Assembly (NCBI GenBank): GCA_010671905.1
Contig: JAAHII010000001.1
Span: 5,766,001-5,830,000 of the forward strand
DNA length: 64,000 bases
Direction of reading: 5' to 3'
Source of the DNA: Leptolyngbya sp. SIOISBB
GTDB lineage: Bacteria; Cyanobacteriota; Cyanobacteriia; Phormidesmidales; Phormidesmidaceae
A model generated the notes under the pieces. It had not been told where the DNA came from and did no database searches. It saw nothing but the letters and a program-made list of their open reading frames with translations. Positions 8,672 through 18,109 of the stretch are shown here, one piece after another; within the stretch, counting starts at the first letter, position 1, and the number at the start of each line of letters is the position of its first letter. A program made the translations under genes and the position numbers.

Positions 8672-9818
8672 CCAGGACTTACGCATTGACAAATTCAACA
8701 AAACCATAATTTAAGCGGTCCTCCCCATCAGCGGTGATTGGAGGATGAACTGGCGAGCGACCTCTTGATAGAGGTGACGTTGTAGCTCATACCAATTGCC
8801 TAACTGCTGGTGCCAGACTTGCAACTCCAACTCGACAAAGGCGCGCAGGGCGCAGAAGATATGGGTGTGAATAGCTTCCTTTAAGCGCACCCGAAAGCGT
8901 TTGAGGGCACACAACTGTTTCCCGGCCCGGTGAAAACATTCAATGCCCCAGTGTTGGGTGTGCAATTGCTCAAAGTCAGCCGCAGCGGCTGCTTCTAGCG
9001 CCTCAGGGTCAGGCAAGTACAAAGCATAATACCGACACGATTCGTTTTTGAAGCGCTGGCAAAAGACTTTGACTCGCCCGACTCCCCTTAAGATAGACCA
9101 GCCTCCCAGCCTCGGGAATCTCCAGGGCTTCGACCCGTTGATAGGGCTGGTGAGGCGTCAACCGCACCAGTCGATTCTTGGCAACGCCGACTAAAAATCC
9201 CGTCTGGTCGTCTTTTGAGCACATTGAGATTGGCCTTGGCGGCATCCCAAGTATCGCTCGTGACGGCGCGAGGACGCAGCCCCCACGGCCCCACCTCCTG
9301 CCACATTTCCTGAAAGTATTGGTTTTTAGTTTTCCCCTCCGCTTTGTCATAAAGCCGGTAGTTAATCGGCACTCGCAAGCCATTGAGGCTGGTGTAGTAA
9401 AGTGTGACCAGTGAAAGTCCCAGCACCGGCTGGGCGGCTTTACTGCTCCAGAAATAGCCCAACAGAGCGGTCGCTTTTCGCTGCGCATAAGGCTTTTCCA
9501 GCACGGTATCGTCCACGCTCACAACACCGCCGACTAAGTCAATCCAGCCTTGAGAGACTAACTCGTCCAACAGATCCTTCGGCTCGTAGCGCTCTCGGCA
9601 CAGAAAGCGATTGACGCTGTCGTGGGACACCGTTTTGAGGATCTCAGCCAGTTCGCAACAGCCGGAACCTTGCGGTTGGGCTAGCAGATAGCGGACGTAG
9701 AGGTTGAGCGTGCAGTGCGCTGTGGAAGGTTTGGTCAGAATCCGCAACGGAATAGGTTATTCAACATCTTTGATTCTCAACCCATACATGCATTCTGCTG
9801 TCAATGCGTAACTCCTGG
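8672..9818. mobile_element. Insertion sequence with 19-bp terminal inverted repeats
   Basis: Left end 8672-8690 (CCAGGACTTACGCATTGAC) and right end 9800-9818 are inverted copies that match at 18 of 19 positions. The element is about 1,147 bp and contains one transposase frame on the minus strand. ACA flanks both ends, a possible 3-bp target duplication, although the family usually makes a longer one. The ends are intact while the transposase is frameshifted, so it could move only if supplied in trans. It lies between the J-domain gene and a lysine-tailed protein gene and disrupts neither. Confidence 0.85.
8711..9747 (-). pseudogene. DDE transposase, IS701/IS4-like, frameshifted
   Basis: The transposase is spread over three frames. 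Frame one (from about 9747) carries the first catalytic Asp in VVSVDDTVLEKPY and the second in AVTSDTWDAAKANLNVLK. Near 9205, in an AAAAG run, it shifts to a frame reading TGFLVGVAKNRLVRL. Near 9085, in an AAGGGGA run, it shifts again to VGRVKVFCQRF, then ALYLPDPEALE and the catalytic Glu region HWGIECFHRAGKQLCALKRF. All three DDE residues survive. No ATG starts frame one: it opens at a TTG a few codons after a stop. Both shifts are in short homopolymers, so sequencing error is an alternative to decay. Confidence 0.82.
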
Positions 9819-10125
9819 ACACAATAAAACGATCAACCAGAGCAGATAGTCGTGGGGGAATGGGGAGGCATCTGCAATTGTGAGTTAAAGAACTATGGAA
9901 GAATGCGGAATGCTGAAGTCGGAAGTCAGAATTGAAAGGTTCGTCAGATGGCGATTACAGCGATCTGGAGTGATCTTACCCAACTGCGGATCGCTATAGG
10001 AAACGATGGCCCATCCCAAGTTGCCCCAGCGAAGACTGCAGCAAGGTTACGCCTGTCCTCAGTGGTAGCATAACGATGTTCGGGTGGCACATAACCACGG
10101 TTAATGAAAGCGAGATCGCTCGCAG
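9819..10125. other. Intergenic region with a weak 61-codon frame
   Basis: About 300 bases between the IS and the lysine-tailed protein gene. A minus-strand frame (9944-10129) begins with TTG overlapping the upstream stop and encodes NRGYVPPEHRYATTED plus a polar tail. It resembles no family I know and may be a remnant. No RNA gene or clear terminator is seen. Confidence 0.35.
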
Positions 10126-11073
10126 TCAACGTTTTTTCTTCTTGCCCTTTTTTCCTTTGGCAGACGCCCCCCCGAAGCCCTTAGCGGCTTTGGGAGCAGC
10201 ACTTTTGAGCCCACTTACCATATCGTCAAATCCAGGAGGCTTAGTCGAAGGAAAGGTACTCGGATCCATCGGTAGCCCCAGTGAAAAGGCATCGGGTTTG
10301 TGCTGCCGCTGAAAGGCTTCGTACATTTCTCGCATCTGCTTGAGAGCAGGCGGCATTTCAGGCGTCAACTCGGCTTCTGTAAAGTCAGATTCTGATTTGA
10401 GGCCCAACTTAACTTGTACGCCGGGCCAAGTGCCGGTGATAGATTCGTCAATTTTGTCAGCTGTGTAGACTGCTTCCAGCAGGTCAGTGGCCTCAGTCGC
10501 TCTTAGTTCTACTAGCCCCATCGCTAAAAAAGACGTATTGTCTTGATCTGTTTCAGGGTGGTTTTCGAGCAGGCGCATCAGGGTGGCGATAACGCGATCG
10601 CGAGTTTCAGGATACTGCTCTGGCAGCTTAAACAAGCCATTGATCAGTGACAAGATATAGTTTTGAGTGTCCAAATTGTTGTCAATTAGCTGTTCTATAG
10701 GCTCAATGACGGCAGGACCCCAGTACCGAATGATATCGACGAGCTCTTCGACTGCCCAGTCTTCTAACTCGGATTGCAAGGCTTCGACCGCGTGGTCAAA
10801 CAGCTCTAGCACTTTCAGTTGAGCCAGCGATCGCCAAGCATGAATGGGCGCACACCAAGCATTTTCAGGATCAGCGTAGTCAGGAAATAAGGATGGATCG
10901 TCGGGGTCATAGTCAGCCAGCGCCGTATCTTGCATGAGGGTCAGCAATGCCGGTACATGCTCTGCGGTTAAGCCTAAATCACCAACGTAATCCGGCCAGT
11001 TTTCGGGCCGAAAGGCGTCGGGGTTGCCATAAGCAAGGAGACGAGAAACTGGGGGCGTGTAGTTGCGTTCCAT
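10126..11073 (-). CDS. Helical repeat protein with lysine-rich tail
   Basis: A 315-residue acidic, largely helical protein. Its centre (about 60-215) looks like HEAT-type paired helices (HAWRSLAQLKVLELF, WAVEELVDIIRYWGPAVIEPIEQLI). The end is a low-complexity basic tail (KGKKGKKKKR) after an Ala/Lys linker. The ATG at 11073 is preferred. An upstream start would overlap the hydrolase gene, which ends 26 bp upstream on the same strand, so the two are probably co-transcribed. I do not recognise the family. The tail could bind nucleic acid or acidic proteins (inference). Confidence 0.7.
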   Translation of the reverse strand: MERNYTPPVSRLLAYGNPDAFRPENWPDYVGDLGLTAEHVPALLTLMQDTALADYDPDDPSLFPDYADPENAWCAPIHAWRSLAQLKVLELFDHAVEALQSELEDWAVEELVDIIRYWGPAVIEPIEQLIDNNLDTQNYILSLINGLFKLPEQYPETRDRVIATLMRLLENHPETDQDNTSFLAMGLVELRATEATDLLEAVYTADKIDESITGTWPGVQVKLGLKSESDFTEAELTPEMPPALKQMREMYEAFQRQHKPDAFSLGLPMDPSTFPSTKPPGFDDMVSGLKSAAPKAAKGFGGASAKGKKGKKKKR

Positions 11074-11099
11074 CGGCAATATTTGAATCGGCGAAGGTC

Positions 11100-12134
11100 T
11101 TATAGCTGACTGTTGCACCATTCTAGAATACGGTTCCAGGCCCACCAGGGGTCGGGGTCACCGGCGATCGCCTGACCTTCGGCACTGCTGATATACCCGA
11201 CATGGCCACCATATTGGGTTAAGTACAGATCAATTGCCGGATTATGGGCACAGGCCGCTTTCAAGTCGGGAACAAGCGTGGGGGCAAACAGCGGGTCATC
11301 GGCGGCATAGAGAATGAGGGTCGGTTTCGCCAGATGCGGGAGCAATGGTAGGGGACTGCTGGCGGCATAGTAATCTTCCACAGAGGCAAAGCCCAAGCGG
11401 CCAATGACGAGTTCGTGATCAAAGCCCCAAATGCTGTCCGCTCGTGCGATCGCGGCAGCATCAAACTGGCCGGGGTGATCTTGGTGCAACTTCCAGGCCA
11501 GTTTTTGCAGGGTGTCGGCAATGCCTTTTTCGATGTACTTGCCAACGGGATGGGAGGTCAGATAACGCAGCGATCGCTCCGAATCTAAGCTGGGACAAAT
11601 CACCGCCCCGCCCTGAATGTCATCGGGGTCAATGATCGCTGGATCTGTTGTCTGAGCAGCCTTGACGCCCCACAGAGCTAACTGCCCCCCCAGGGAGTAA
11701 CCGGTAAACCAGAACGGGGCAGGACATCCCAACGCTTTTGCCTGCGCGGCAATGTGGACGAAATCATCCCCTTCGTACAACCCATCGGAGGTCAAGGTGG
11801 GGGACAGCACTGCCGTTTTGCCGTGAGCCCGCCAATCAAACAGCACGACGGCGTAGCCCGCCGCGATCGCCTTGCGGCCCAGCACTTTTAGAAACCACTG
11901 ATTGTCCAAATCACCGGTAATGCCATAGGTGCCAATAATGGTGCCTTTGGCTTGTGGCGGTACAGACCAGATGCCATAAATGGGCACATCCTGCGCCCCG
12001 GTAAACACATGGCTTTCATAGCGAGGTTCTGGATCTGGGGTTTGCGATTCCCAAGTTTGGTTGGCGATTTTGGCCACGTAGGCGGTCATGGCGACGCCGT
12101 TAGTGAGATACCAGGGTGGTGAAAAAGAAGGCAT
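11100..12134 (-). CDS. Alpha/beta hydrolase, YheT-like
   Basis: A 344-residue alpha/beta hydrolase resembling the YheT/COG0429 group. The oxyanion-side strand GTYGITGDLDNQW and VLFDWRAHGKT precede the nucleophile elbow WFTGYSLGGQLAL (Ser near 155). The acid is in LILYAADDPLF and the His in YGGHVGYIS near the C-terminus, completing the triad. Members act on short-chain esters or lipids; the substrate cannot be stated. The first ATG in frame (12134) gives a normal-length protein. The lysine-tailed gene follows after 26 bp. Confidence 0.85.
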   Translation of the reverse strand: MPSFSPPWYLTNGVAMTAYVAKIANQTWESQTPDPEPRYESHVFTGAQDVPIYGIWSVPPQAKGTIIGTYGITGDLDNQWFLKVLGRKAIAAGYAVVLFDWRAHGKTAVLSPTLTSDGLYEGDDFVHIAAQAKALGCPAPFWFTGYSLGGQLALWGVKAAQTTDPAIIDPDDIQGGAVICPSLDSERSLRYLTSHPVGKYIEKGIADTLQKLAWKLHQDHPGQFDAAAIARADSIWGFDHELVIGRLGFASVEDYYAASSPLPLLPHLAKPTLILYAADDPLFAPTLVPDLKAACAHNPAIDLYLTQYGGHVGYISSAEGQAIAGDPDPWWAWNRILEWCNSQL

Positions 12135-12866
12135 TGGGCGGTAATGCAACCTGCAAAAGTCGTCGTTTCGTCTTTAGTCTCTCATAAGGCGAAATTTGCC
12201 AGGGCAGATGTTGCCACACCTGAGCGATCGCGGTTCGCAAGGCATCACAGGCGTCTGCATGGCATAACTAGGGCGATCTGTTGATGAGTGACCTGGTTAA
12301 CGAATTAGGTGCCCCAGCAATTGTTGGTCTGCAGCTGGGCATTCAGCATGTCTGAAAGCGATTGCTGTCAGAGTGTCCAAGTTTTAGGCTATGGGCAGTG
12401 GATGGCTACCATTTAAAGTGCTCTTTGCTGATGCGTTTGCTTGTTAGCAACGCACCCTACCGTCTAGGTATACATTTTCGATGTATAAATGCGAAGATCC
12501 TGAGGAAGCTTTTCGGGGTTTCAAAGCAATCACCAATAGTTCATAGTATTTTCCGCCCCAGTGAGATCCTGGAAACGGTTTGCAAATCTTGGCAGACTAA
12601 TGATTAATTGCCTGTCATCATCCTGTGAAGCGCTACTTAGCGGCGCCGAAAAGCTTTGTAACCTCCATCAAAAAGGATTCTCCGTGAGTACTGATTTTTC
12701 GTTCTGGGCCTAAATGCTTACGAAGATAATAGGTTTCAGAAATAGTTTTGACTATAATGATTTTGACTGTATCGATTGTTTTATTTGAGACTCAAAAAAG
12801 TTTTCTTCGAAGAGACTGCAAGAGTTCTACTTGTGTGCATGATCAAAATTTATAGGTGAATTCTAT
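12135..12866. other. Intergenic region, mostly featureless
   Basis: 732 bases. A short perfect hairpin with 7-bp arms lies at 12469-12487 (TATACAT / ATGTATA), next to sequence resembling the GCAACGCACC repeat common in cyanobacterial spacers. No gene is supported. Confidence 0.45.
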
Positions 12867-13442
12867 ATGCCTGAAAAGTATGAATCTGATTTTCTGTTCT
12901 CACAAAAAACTGGATCTCCATCCATCACTAGCACCCCATCTAATGCCCAAGTCGAACCTATAACAATCAAAGACTATTTTCCTATATTTTAAGAGCTGAT
13001 TTGGCCACTATTTTGGTTATTTATATTTATTATTTTTAGACGACAACTCTCAGCTTTTTTTCGTCTTGTACTAGAACAGGTCAAGAGTGGAGCCACTGTT
13101 GAATTGGCAGGCTTCAAGCTTACACCTGGAGTGCTCGTGAAAGAAACATCAGACTTGGATGACGTGGAAACTGTCGGCAATCCAGATACATTTAAACTCT
13201 TGTTTAAAGCGCAAGGGATTTCTCAAGGGAGCTTCTTTAAAAAAAGTACAAAGGCAATGAGAGTTCCCGGAGGATGCATTATTCAAGTCACCAACGAACG
13301 GCAGAATCCTGACGGCTCTTGGAATGTTGCTGAAGCTTTAACGTTTATCCCAGGAGATCTAGTTGTTGAAAAAGATATCAATAATGGCCACCTTGTAAGC
13401 ATTTCTGAAAATGTTTTCTTGGACAACAAAAACGACACATGA
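12867..13442 (+). pseudogene. Membrane protein of a TIR pair, interrupted by one TAA
   Basis: A 192-codon frame from ATG 12867, preceded by AGGTGA at good spacing, intact except for one TAA at 12990-12992. Before the stop are 41 polar residues. After it comes a transmembrane helix (WPLFWLFIFIIF), the basic junction RRQLSAFFR, then KSGATVELAGFKL and a soluble beta-rich domain with VPGGCIIQVTNE and ALTFIPGDLVVE. This layout resembles the small membrane partners found beside effector genes in bacterial defence loci (from memory). Its TGA overlaps the ATG of the TIR gene (ATGA), so the pair was one operon. Internal restart after the TAA is possible but no start codon sits near the helix. Confidence 0.7.
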
Positions 13443-13845
13443 ACACAGAAAAATCTTTGGTTTTTATCAGTTACTCTTGGTTGGATTCCATCTCTGCTCG
13501 GAGCATTGCTTTTTCGTTGGAAAAGCACGGCTACAAAATATGGATTGATTATCGAAACTTAGATCTAAGTAAACCCTTGAAGCCTCAACTAAATTCAGCA
13601 ATCAAGGCTTCAGATGCTTTGTTACTTGTAAGTTCTCCTAATATAATTTTTGTCTAGTTGGGTGAAATATGAGGTTTCCTCCGCCAAGCTATTTCGCAAA
13701 AAGATCTTCGTTGTTCCTGCCTTAGTATGATTCTCAGTACGTTTCAAAGTTTGTAAGTGACTGCGCTCAACAGCACCGTTACAATAGCGATGGTGCCCTT
13801 CAAGTTCAAAGATACTCAGATGAGGGGCAGTTTGAATCGTTTTAG
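13439..13845 (+). pseudogene. TIR-domain protein, degraded by two frameshifts
   Basis: Begins at ATG 13439 inside the stop of the upstream gene. Frame one reads SLVFISYSWLDSISARSIAF, then KIWIDYRNLDLS and ASDALLLVSSPN, which are the opening strands and BB-loop of a TIR domain. It stops at 13657. The domain continues in a second frame from 13653 (SSWVKYEVSSAKLFRKKIFVVPALV, here split for length: SSWVKYEVSSAKL then FRKKIFVVPALV). It moves to a third frame from 13726 (YDSQYVSKFVSD ... RYSDEGQFESF) before TAG 13845. TIR domains in bacteria cleave NAD or signal; this copy cannot be translated as one protein. Any C-terminal part beyond 13845 is not recognisable. Confidence 0.75.
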
Positions 13846-14047
13846 GCATGGCATGCAGCAAATGCTTTGTCTATATTCAGGCTTAGTTGCCGGACTTGCT
13901 ATCAGATATTCAGGACAAGGATATGGGGAGTACAGCAATTTTCTCTCACTAGGTAATCAATAGTTATCTCTTGTTGAGAAAGTTGCAAAGCACATCAAAA
14001 GCTCTATCGAAGCTCTAATGGCGTTTTCTCAAACTGTGGAGTTGTCT

Positions 14048-14544
14048 TCAATTCTCAACAGCAGAGATCTTGTCCAGCACTTCCGAATAGGTCGCCAGAT
14101 CACCGCGTAAGGCTTCTGACTCGCGGCGCAAAATTGGCTCCTGCTCCCAGGCTTTTTCATGGGCTTGCGGGCTGACCTCGATCGCCCGCTTCGCTTCCCA
14201 GGCTTGCAACAACGGATGCCATTTGGATTAAAAAGGCCGTAGACCATTGTTGAGGACCGCGATCGCAATGCCCCCCACCGAATCATGAGCTGCGCCCACC
14301 TTGGGGCCCGCCTTGCGCAAAATCTCGCGGGTCGAGCCAAACAGGCTGTAGAGCGAATTCATCGCCTCGCGCACGGTGCCATGCTCAGCGCTCAAAGACT
14401 GCACGGCAACTCGCGTTACCAGTTCGATGTAGGGCTCCCAGGCGGCATTTGCTCCGTAGGGTCGGCTTCCCAAGAGGCAGAGCCGATGTTAAAGGGCAGG
14501 CTGACGGATACGGACTTGAGGCGAGCGGGGGGATCTTTGGGCAT
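14048..14544 (-). pseudogene. Conserved cyanobacterial hypothetical protein, broken
   Basis: A 165-codon gene from ATG 14544 (PPARLKSVSVSLPFNIGS) that shifts frame near 14450. It then reads ANAAWEPYIELVTRVAVQSL, EAMNSLYSLFGSTREILRKAG and GGIAIAVLNNGLRPF up to TAA 14228-14230. The same frame resumes directly after that stop with KWHPLLQAWEAKRAIEVSP and ends at TGA 14048. From memory, intact versions with this wording occur in many cyanobacteria, often near conflict-type genes; I cannot confirm this here. No function is known to me. It is helical, and one frameshift plus one stop inactivate it. Confidence 0.65.
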
Positions 14545-14616
14545 GGGGAGATACCAAATAATACAGTTAACGGCAGGGTTCTTGGGGCGTGGCGTGGTTA
14601 ATGTCGCCTGAGATGG

Positions 14617-16131
14617 CTAGAGATGGCTGGCTAGGGCCTCGCGGGCTTGTTCGCGATCGTCGAAGTGGATTTTTTCGGTGCCGAGGATTTGGTAATCTTC
14701 GTGGCCTTTACCCGCAATCAATACGCAGTCACCAGGCTGGGCTTGGGTAATCGCCACGCGAATGGCCTCCGCGCGATCGCACACCACTTGCGCTTCTGGC
14801 AACGTTGCGGGAATGCCCTCTAAAACGTCGTTGAGAATGCGCTGGGGATCTTCTGTCCGGGGGTTATCTGACGTGACGATCGCGATATCGGACAGGTCAT
14901 AGGCGATTTTGCCCATTTGAGGCCGCTTGGTGCGATCGCGATCGCCGCCACAGCCAAACACACAAATCAATCGACCTGATACAAAGGGACGGGCGGCTGT
15001 TAAGGCATTTTGCAAGCTATCAGGCGTGTGGGCATAATCCACGATTACGCTCACTGGCTGATCGGGTTTGACAACGACCCGTTCCATGCGTCCCGGCACG
15101 CCGCCAAACTGGGGCAAACATGCGCTGACTTGCTCCAGCGTGATGCCCAAGTGTAAGGCTGCTCCCACTGCGGCCAACATGTTCGCCAAATTAAACTGCC
15201 CCACCAGCGGCAGGCTAAAGGGAATCGTGCCGTTAGGAGTATGCAATTGACCTTGTACACCACTGGCTCCATAAGTGAGGTCAGTGGTATACAAATCTGC
15301 CTGTGAATTTTCAACGCTGTAGCTCCAGGCTTTATCGCCTAACCGTTCGATGAGCTGCTGACCATAGGGATCATCCAAGTTGACGATCGCTCGCCCTTGT
15401 AGATAATCCTCACTAAACAGCAGGGCTTTGGCCTCAAAATAGGCGGCCATGGTCTCGTGATAGTCAAGGTGATCTTGGGTCAGGTTGGTAAAGACCGCCA
15501 CCTCAAAGGGACACCCCCAAACCCGCTTTTGGTGCAGGGCGTGGGAGCTGACTTCCATCACGAGCGCCTGACAGCCCGCATCCCGCGCGGCGGCCAGATC
15601 GGCCTGCAAATCCACCGCAAAAGGAGTGGTGTGAATGGCGACAGTATCGTGGCCAGGCCAGCGGGCGTAGAGGGTGCCGAGCAAGCCCGTGGCGCGATCG
15701 CCCTGCTTCAACAGTGCTTCAATCAGGTGAGTGGTGGTGGTTTTACCGTTCGTCCCGGTGACGCCGACCAACTGCATGGCCCGTCCGGGAGTGTTGTAAA
15801 AGGCCACTGCCGCCTCAGCACACACGGTCGCCATATCGGCAAAAGGCAACACCAGCGCGGACGGGTGGTGAACTGCGGGGGGACGGTTTTGGTAAGCCTG
15901 GGGCGAGACGAAAGCCGCGATCGCTCCGGCAGCAACGGCTCCGGGCCAAAAGTCACCGCCATCGACGCGGGTACCCGGCATCCCAATGAATAGATCACCG
16001 GGCTGGCATGCTTGGGAATTCGTACACAAACGCTTGATCGGCTGCGAGAGCGCTGGATGATCCGGTAATGATGCTCCCTCGGGGATGACCCCTGCCTGAG
16101 CCAACTGCGCTAACAAGCCTTGTAAATCCAT
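14617..16131 (-). CDS. murE: UDP-N-acetylmuramoyl-tripeptide synthetase (MurE)
   Basis: A 504-residue Mur ligase that adds the third residue to UDP-MurNAc-L-Ala-D-Glu in the cytoplasm. Visible elements are the N-terminal uridine-binding domain, the ATP loop GVTGTNGKTTTTHLIEALL near 120, the central EVSSHAL and FTNLTQDHLDYH, a Lys in AYFEAKALLF that would be carbamylated, and the C-terminal SDNPRTEDP and AGKGHEDYQ. The DNPR motif indicates meso-diaminopimelate rather than lysine. Length is normal. A glutaredoxin-like gene lies 31 bp upstream on the same strand and may be co-transcribed. Confidence 0.96.
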   Translation of the reverse strand: MDLQGLLAQLAQAGVIPEGASLPDHPALSQPIKRLCTNSQACQPGDLFIGMPGTRVDGGDFWPGAVAAGAIAAFVSPQAYQNRPPAVHHPSALVLPFADMATVCAEAAVAFYNTPGRAMQLVGVTGTNGKTTTTHLIEALLKQGDRATGLLGTLYARWPGHDTVAIHTTPFAVDLQADLAAARDAGCQALVMEVSSHALHQKRVWGCPFEVAVFTNLTQDHLDYHETMAAYFEAKALLFSEDYLQGRAIVNLDDPYGQQLIERLGDKAWSYSVENSQADLYTTDLTYGASGVQGQLHTPNGTIPFSLPLVGQFNLANMLAAVGAALHLGITLEQVSACLPQFGGVPGRMERVVVKPDQPVSVIVDYAHTPDSLQNALTAARPFVSGRLICVFGCGGDRDRTKRPQMGKIAYDLSDIAIVTSDNPRTEDPQRILNDVLEGIPATLPEAQVVCDRAEAIRVAITQAQPGDCVLIAGKGHEDYQILGTEKIHFDDREQAREALASHL

Positions 16132-16162
16132 GTCAGCAACCTCTCACAACAATTGATTGCGC

Positions 16163-16447
16163 CTATTTTGCCGTATTCGGTTGTAAATATGTCTGTAACA
16201 TTTGCTCCACTCGCGAAATTGGCGCGCGGGGAGAGAGTCGAGGCAGCTCCTCTTCCCGTTCTCCATCAGGGGTTTCTAGCACTCGACACAGCACAGGAAT
16301 TTCGTATTGATAGCGCTGAAACCAGGTGTCTTGAGTGGTGATATCGCGAATTTCTAAGTCCAAATTGAGGTGGGGCAACGCCGCTAGTTTTTCCTCTAGC
16401 CCTTCGCATAAATGGCATCCCGGCTTGCTATAGAGCAGTAACTTCAC
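16163..16447 (-). CDS. Glutaredoxin-like (DUF836) protein
   Basis: A 94-residue thioredoxin-fold protein with the redox motif CHLC in LLYSKPGCHLCEGLEE and the cis-Pro in EIPVLC, as in DUF836/glutaredoxin-like proteins. The GTG at 16447 is chosen because GGGAGGAAG sits 4-5 bases upstream. The ATG at 16480 would add 11 atypical residues. It probably reduces disulfides in the cytoplasm, with no partner evident. It precedes murE by 31 bp and probably shares its transcript. Confidence 0.82.
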   Translation of the reverse strand: MKLLLYSKPGCHLCEGLEEKLAALPHLNLDLEIRDITTQDTWFQRYQYEIPVLCRVLETPDGEREEELPRLSPRAPISRVEQMLQTYLQPNTAK

Positions 16448-16706
16448 GATGCTTCCTCCCGTTTGCCAACACACCAGCATTAGACCTTTTACTATGCCAG
16501 GTCACGCTCGCGATCGGACATCAATTGCCAGTGACTGCTCACTCAGCCGATTCTTATAAATCCCCTCAACCTTGAACTTTAAGGGAACTTCAAGCAACCG
16601 AACAAGACAATCCCCGGAATCCCGACCGGATTACGTGTGTTTGTCATGGCCAAACGGTGTATAACTGAATGTGGCACTGTCGATACATAACACAGGTGAT
16701 GAACTC

Positions 16707-17435
16707 ATGGTTCAGTGCATGACACCCCTCGCCGCGATCGCAGATACGCTCGATCTCGACGCGCTTAATCAAGAATTTGAAACGGCAACGCCTCAGGACA
16801 TCCTGCGATGGGCCATTCGCATGTTTCCGCAGGGCTTAGCACAGACCAATGCCTTCAGCATTCCGGTCACGATTCACATGTTGTATGAGGAACTGCAGCC
16901 CGACCGCCGGGTACCCGTGATCTTCCTCGATACATTGCATCACTTTGATGAGACGTTAGCCACGGCAGAGCGAGCTCAGCAGCGCTACCAGCTCGATCTA
17001 CACATTTACCAAGCAGTGGGAGCCAACACTCGCGAAGAGTTTGCAGCCCGCTATGGGGTTGAGCTGTGGCGACACGACATTGACCAGTTTCATTACCTCA
17101 CCAAGGTGGAGCCGCTACAGCGAGCCCTACAGGATGTGGACGTTGAAGCTTGGGTGACCGGTCGCCGCCGCGACCAGTCTGAATCGCGGCGGGCGATGCC
17201 GATTTTGGAACAGGACAGCGATGGCCGGTTGAAGATTAATCCCCTCGCTAACTGGACACGCAAAGATTTGTGGCGCTATGTGTTTCAGCACAATGTGGTT
17301 TACAACCCTCTGCACGATCGCGGCTATGCCAGCATTGGCGATGAACCGTTGACCACCCCTGTGCAAGCGGGTGAAGATGAACGGGCCGGTCGGTGGCGCG
17401 GTTCTGCTAAAACCGAATGCGGCATCCATGTCTAG
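16707..17435 (+). CDS. cysH: Phosphoadenylyl-sulfate (PAPS) reductase
   Basis: A 242-residue enzyme that reduces PAPS to sulfite with thioredoxin in assimilatory sulfate reduction. The PP-loop-like nucleotide-binding region is followed by VIFLDTLHHFDET, AWVTGRRRDQSESR, INPLANWTRKDLW and GYASIGDEPLTTPV. The catalytic Cys lies in the C-terminal ECGIHV. The paired Cys motifs that hold an iron-sulfur cluster in APS reductases are absent, so the PAPS type is indicated. ATG 16707 follows AGGTGA at proper spacing; an upstream GTG is less likely. Confidence 0.93.
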   Translation: MVQCMTPLAAIADTLDLDALNQEFETATPQDILRWAIRMFPQGLAQTNAFSIPVTIHMLYEELQPDRRVPVIFLDTLHHFDETLATAERAQQRYQLDLHIYQAVGANTREEFAARYGVELWRHDIDQFHYLTKVEPLQRALQDVDVEAWVTGRRRDQSESRRAMPILEQDSDGRLKINPLANWTRKDLWRYVFQHNVVYNPLHDRGYASIGDEPLTTPVQAGEDERAGRWRGSAKTECGIHV

Positions 17436-17635
17436 CCGTTATTGAAGTCTCCGCACTGACAGTTCAACAGTCCGAATTGCTTTTGAGCGTAATTCCACAC
17501 TGCTTTGCCTGTGCGTTTGCGATCGCAGACGCCAGTCGCTGGTTCTCAGCATTCAGTCAGAGACACGTATTCCTAAGTGTATGCGGCCATCTATCCTGCT
17601 ATTAGGAAATTACAGGTGGCCAGAGTGGCGCTAAT

Positions 17636-18109
17636 TTATGTTTTCTCAAAGCGGCGCTTGAGCGTTCTGATGTTGCTGGCCCGGCTGACAAAGATGGCTG
17701 ATTGGCCGCGCTGCTGCACAAAGATATCGCCCGCAAAAAAGCGACTGGCGTTGGGCTTTTGGTAGCGGTCAACGGAACCCTCAGTCGTATCTAAGGCATA
17801 GCCCATGCCGGTCAGTACGTCATTGAGCTGTTGCCGAAACTGTTTTTTGCTGGTGAACGGCACCTCTAGCGTCTGCGATCGATTGAAAAGAATCCCTAAT
17901 AGGCCCGCTATGCCACCGCCCAAGAGTCCCAGTTCTGCTGGCAGGGGCGTGGTCAGACCGATGCCAAATAACCGCGCTGCAAACAGCCACGTGATAATGC
18001 CAGCGGTCACGAAGTAATAAAGAAACGTGAAGCTAGTACCGGGGCCAATGGGCAGTTCTTCATCCAGACTCAGGTCTGCGTTGTTAGGGGAATCAGGTGT
18101 TTTGGTCAT
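17636..18109 (-). CDS. Small cyanobacterial membrane protein
   Basis: A 157-residue protein. A polar acidic N-terminus (1-25) is followed by two transmembrane helices, about 27-48 (FTFLYYFVTAGIITWLFAA) and about 56-75 (ELGLLGGGIAGLLGILF). A soluble C-terminal domain (80-157) follows with FRQQLNDVLTGMGYALD and AIFVSRASNIRTLKRRFE. It resembles uncharacterised membrane proteins conserved in cyanobacteria. No catalytic motif is seen. It is convergent with cysH and divergent from the ABC operon. Confidence 0.72.
   Translation of the reverse strand: MTKTPDSPNNADLSLDEELPIGPGTSFTFLYYFVTAGIITWLFAARLFGIGLTTPLPAELGLLGGGIAGLLGILFNRSQTLEVPFTSKKQFRQQLNDVLTGMGYALDTTEGSVDRYQKPNASRFFAGDIFVQQRGQSAIFVSRASNIRTLKRRFEKT

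Noticed and set aside
13757-13963. 68-codon plus-strand frame after the TIR remnant as a separate gene
   Set aside because: The adjacent frame over the same bases continues the TIR protein better, and this frame has no known pattern.
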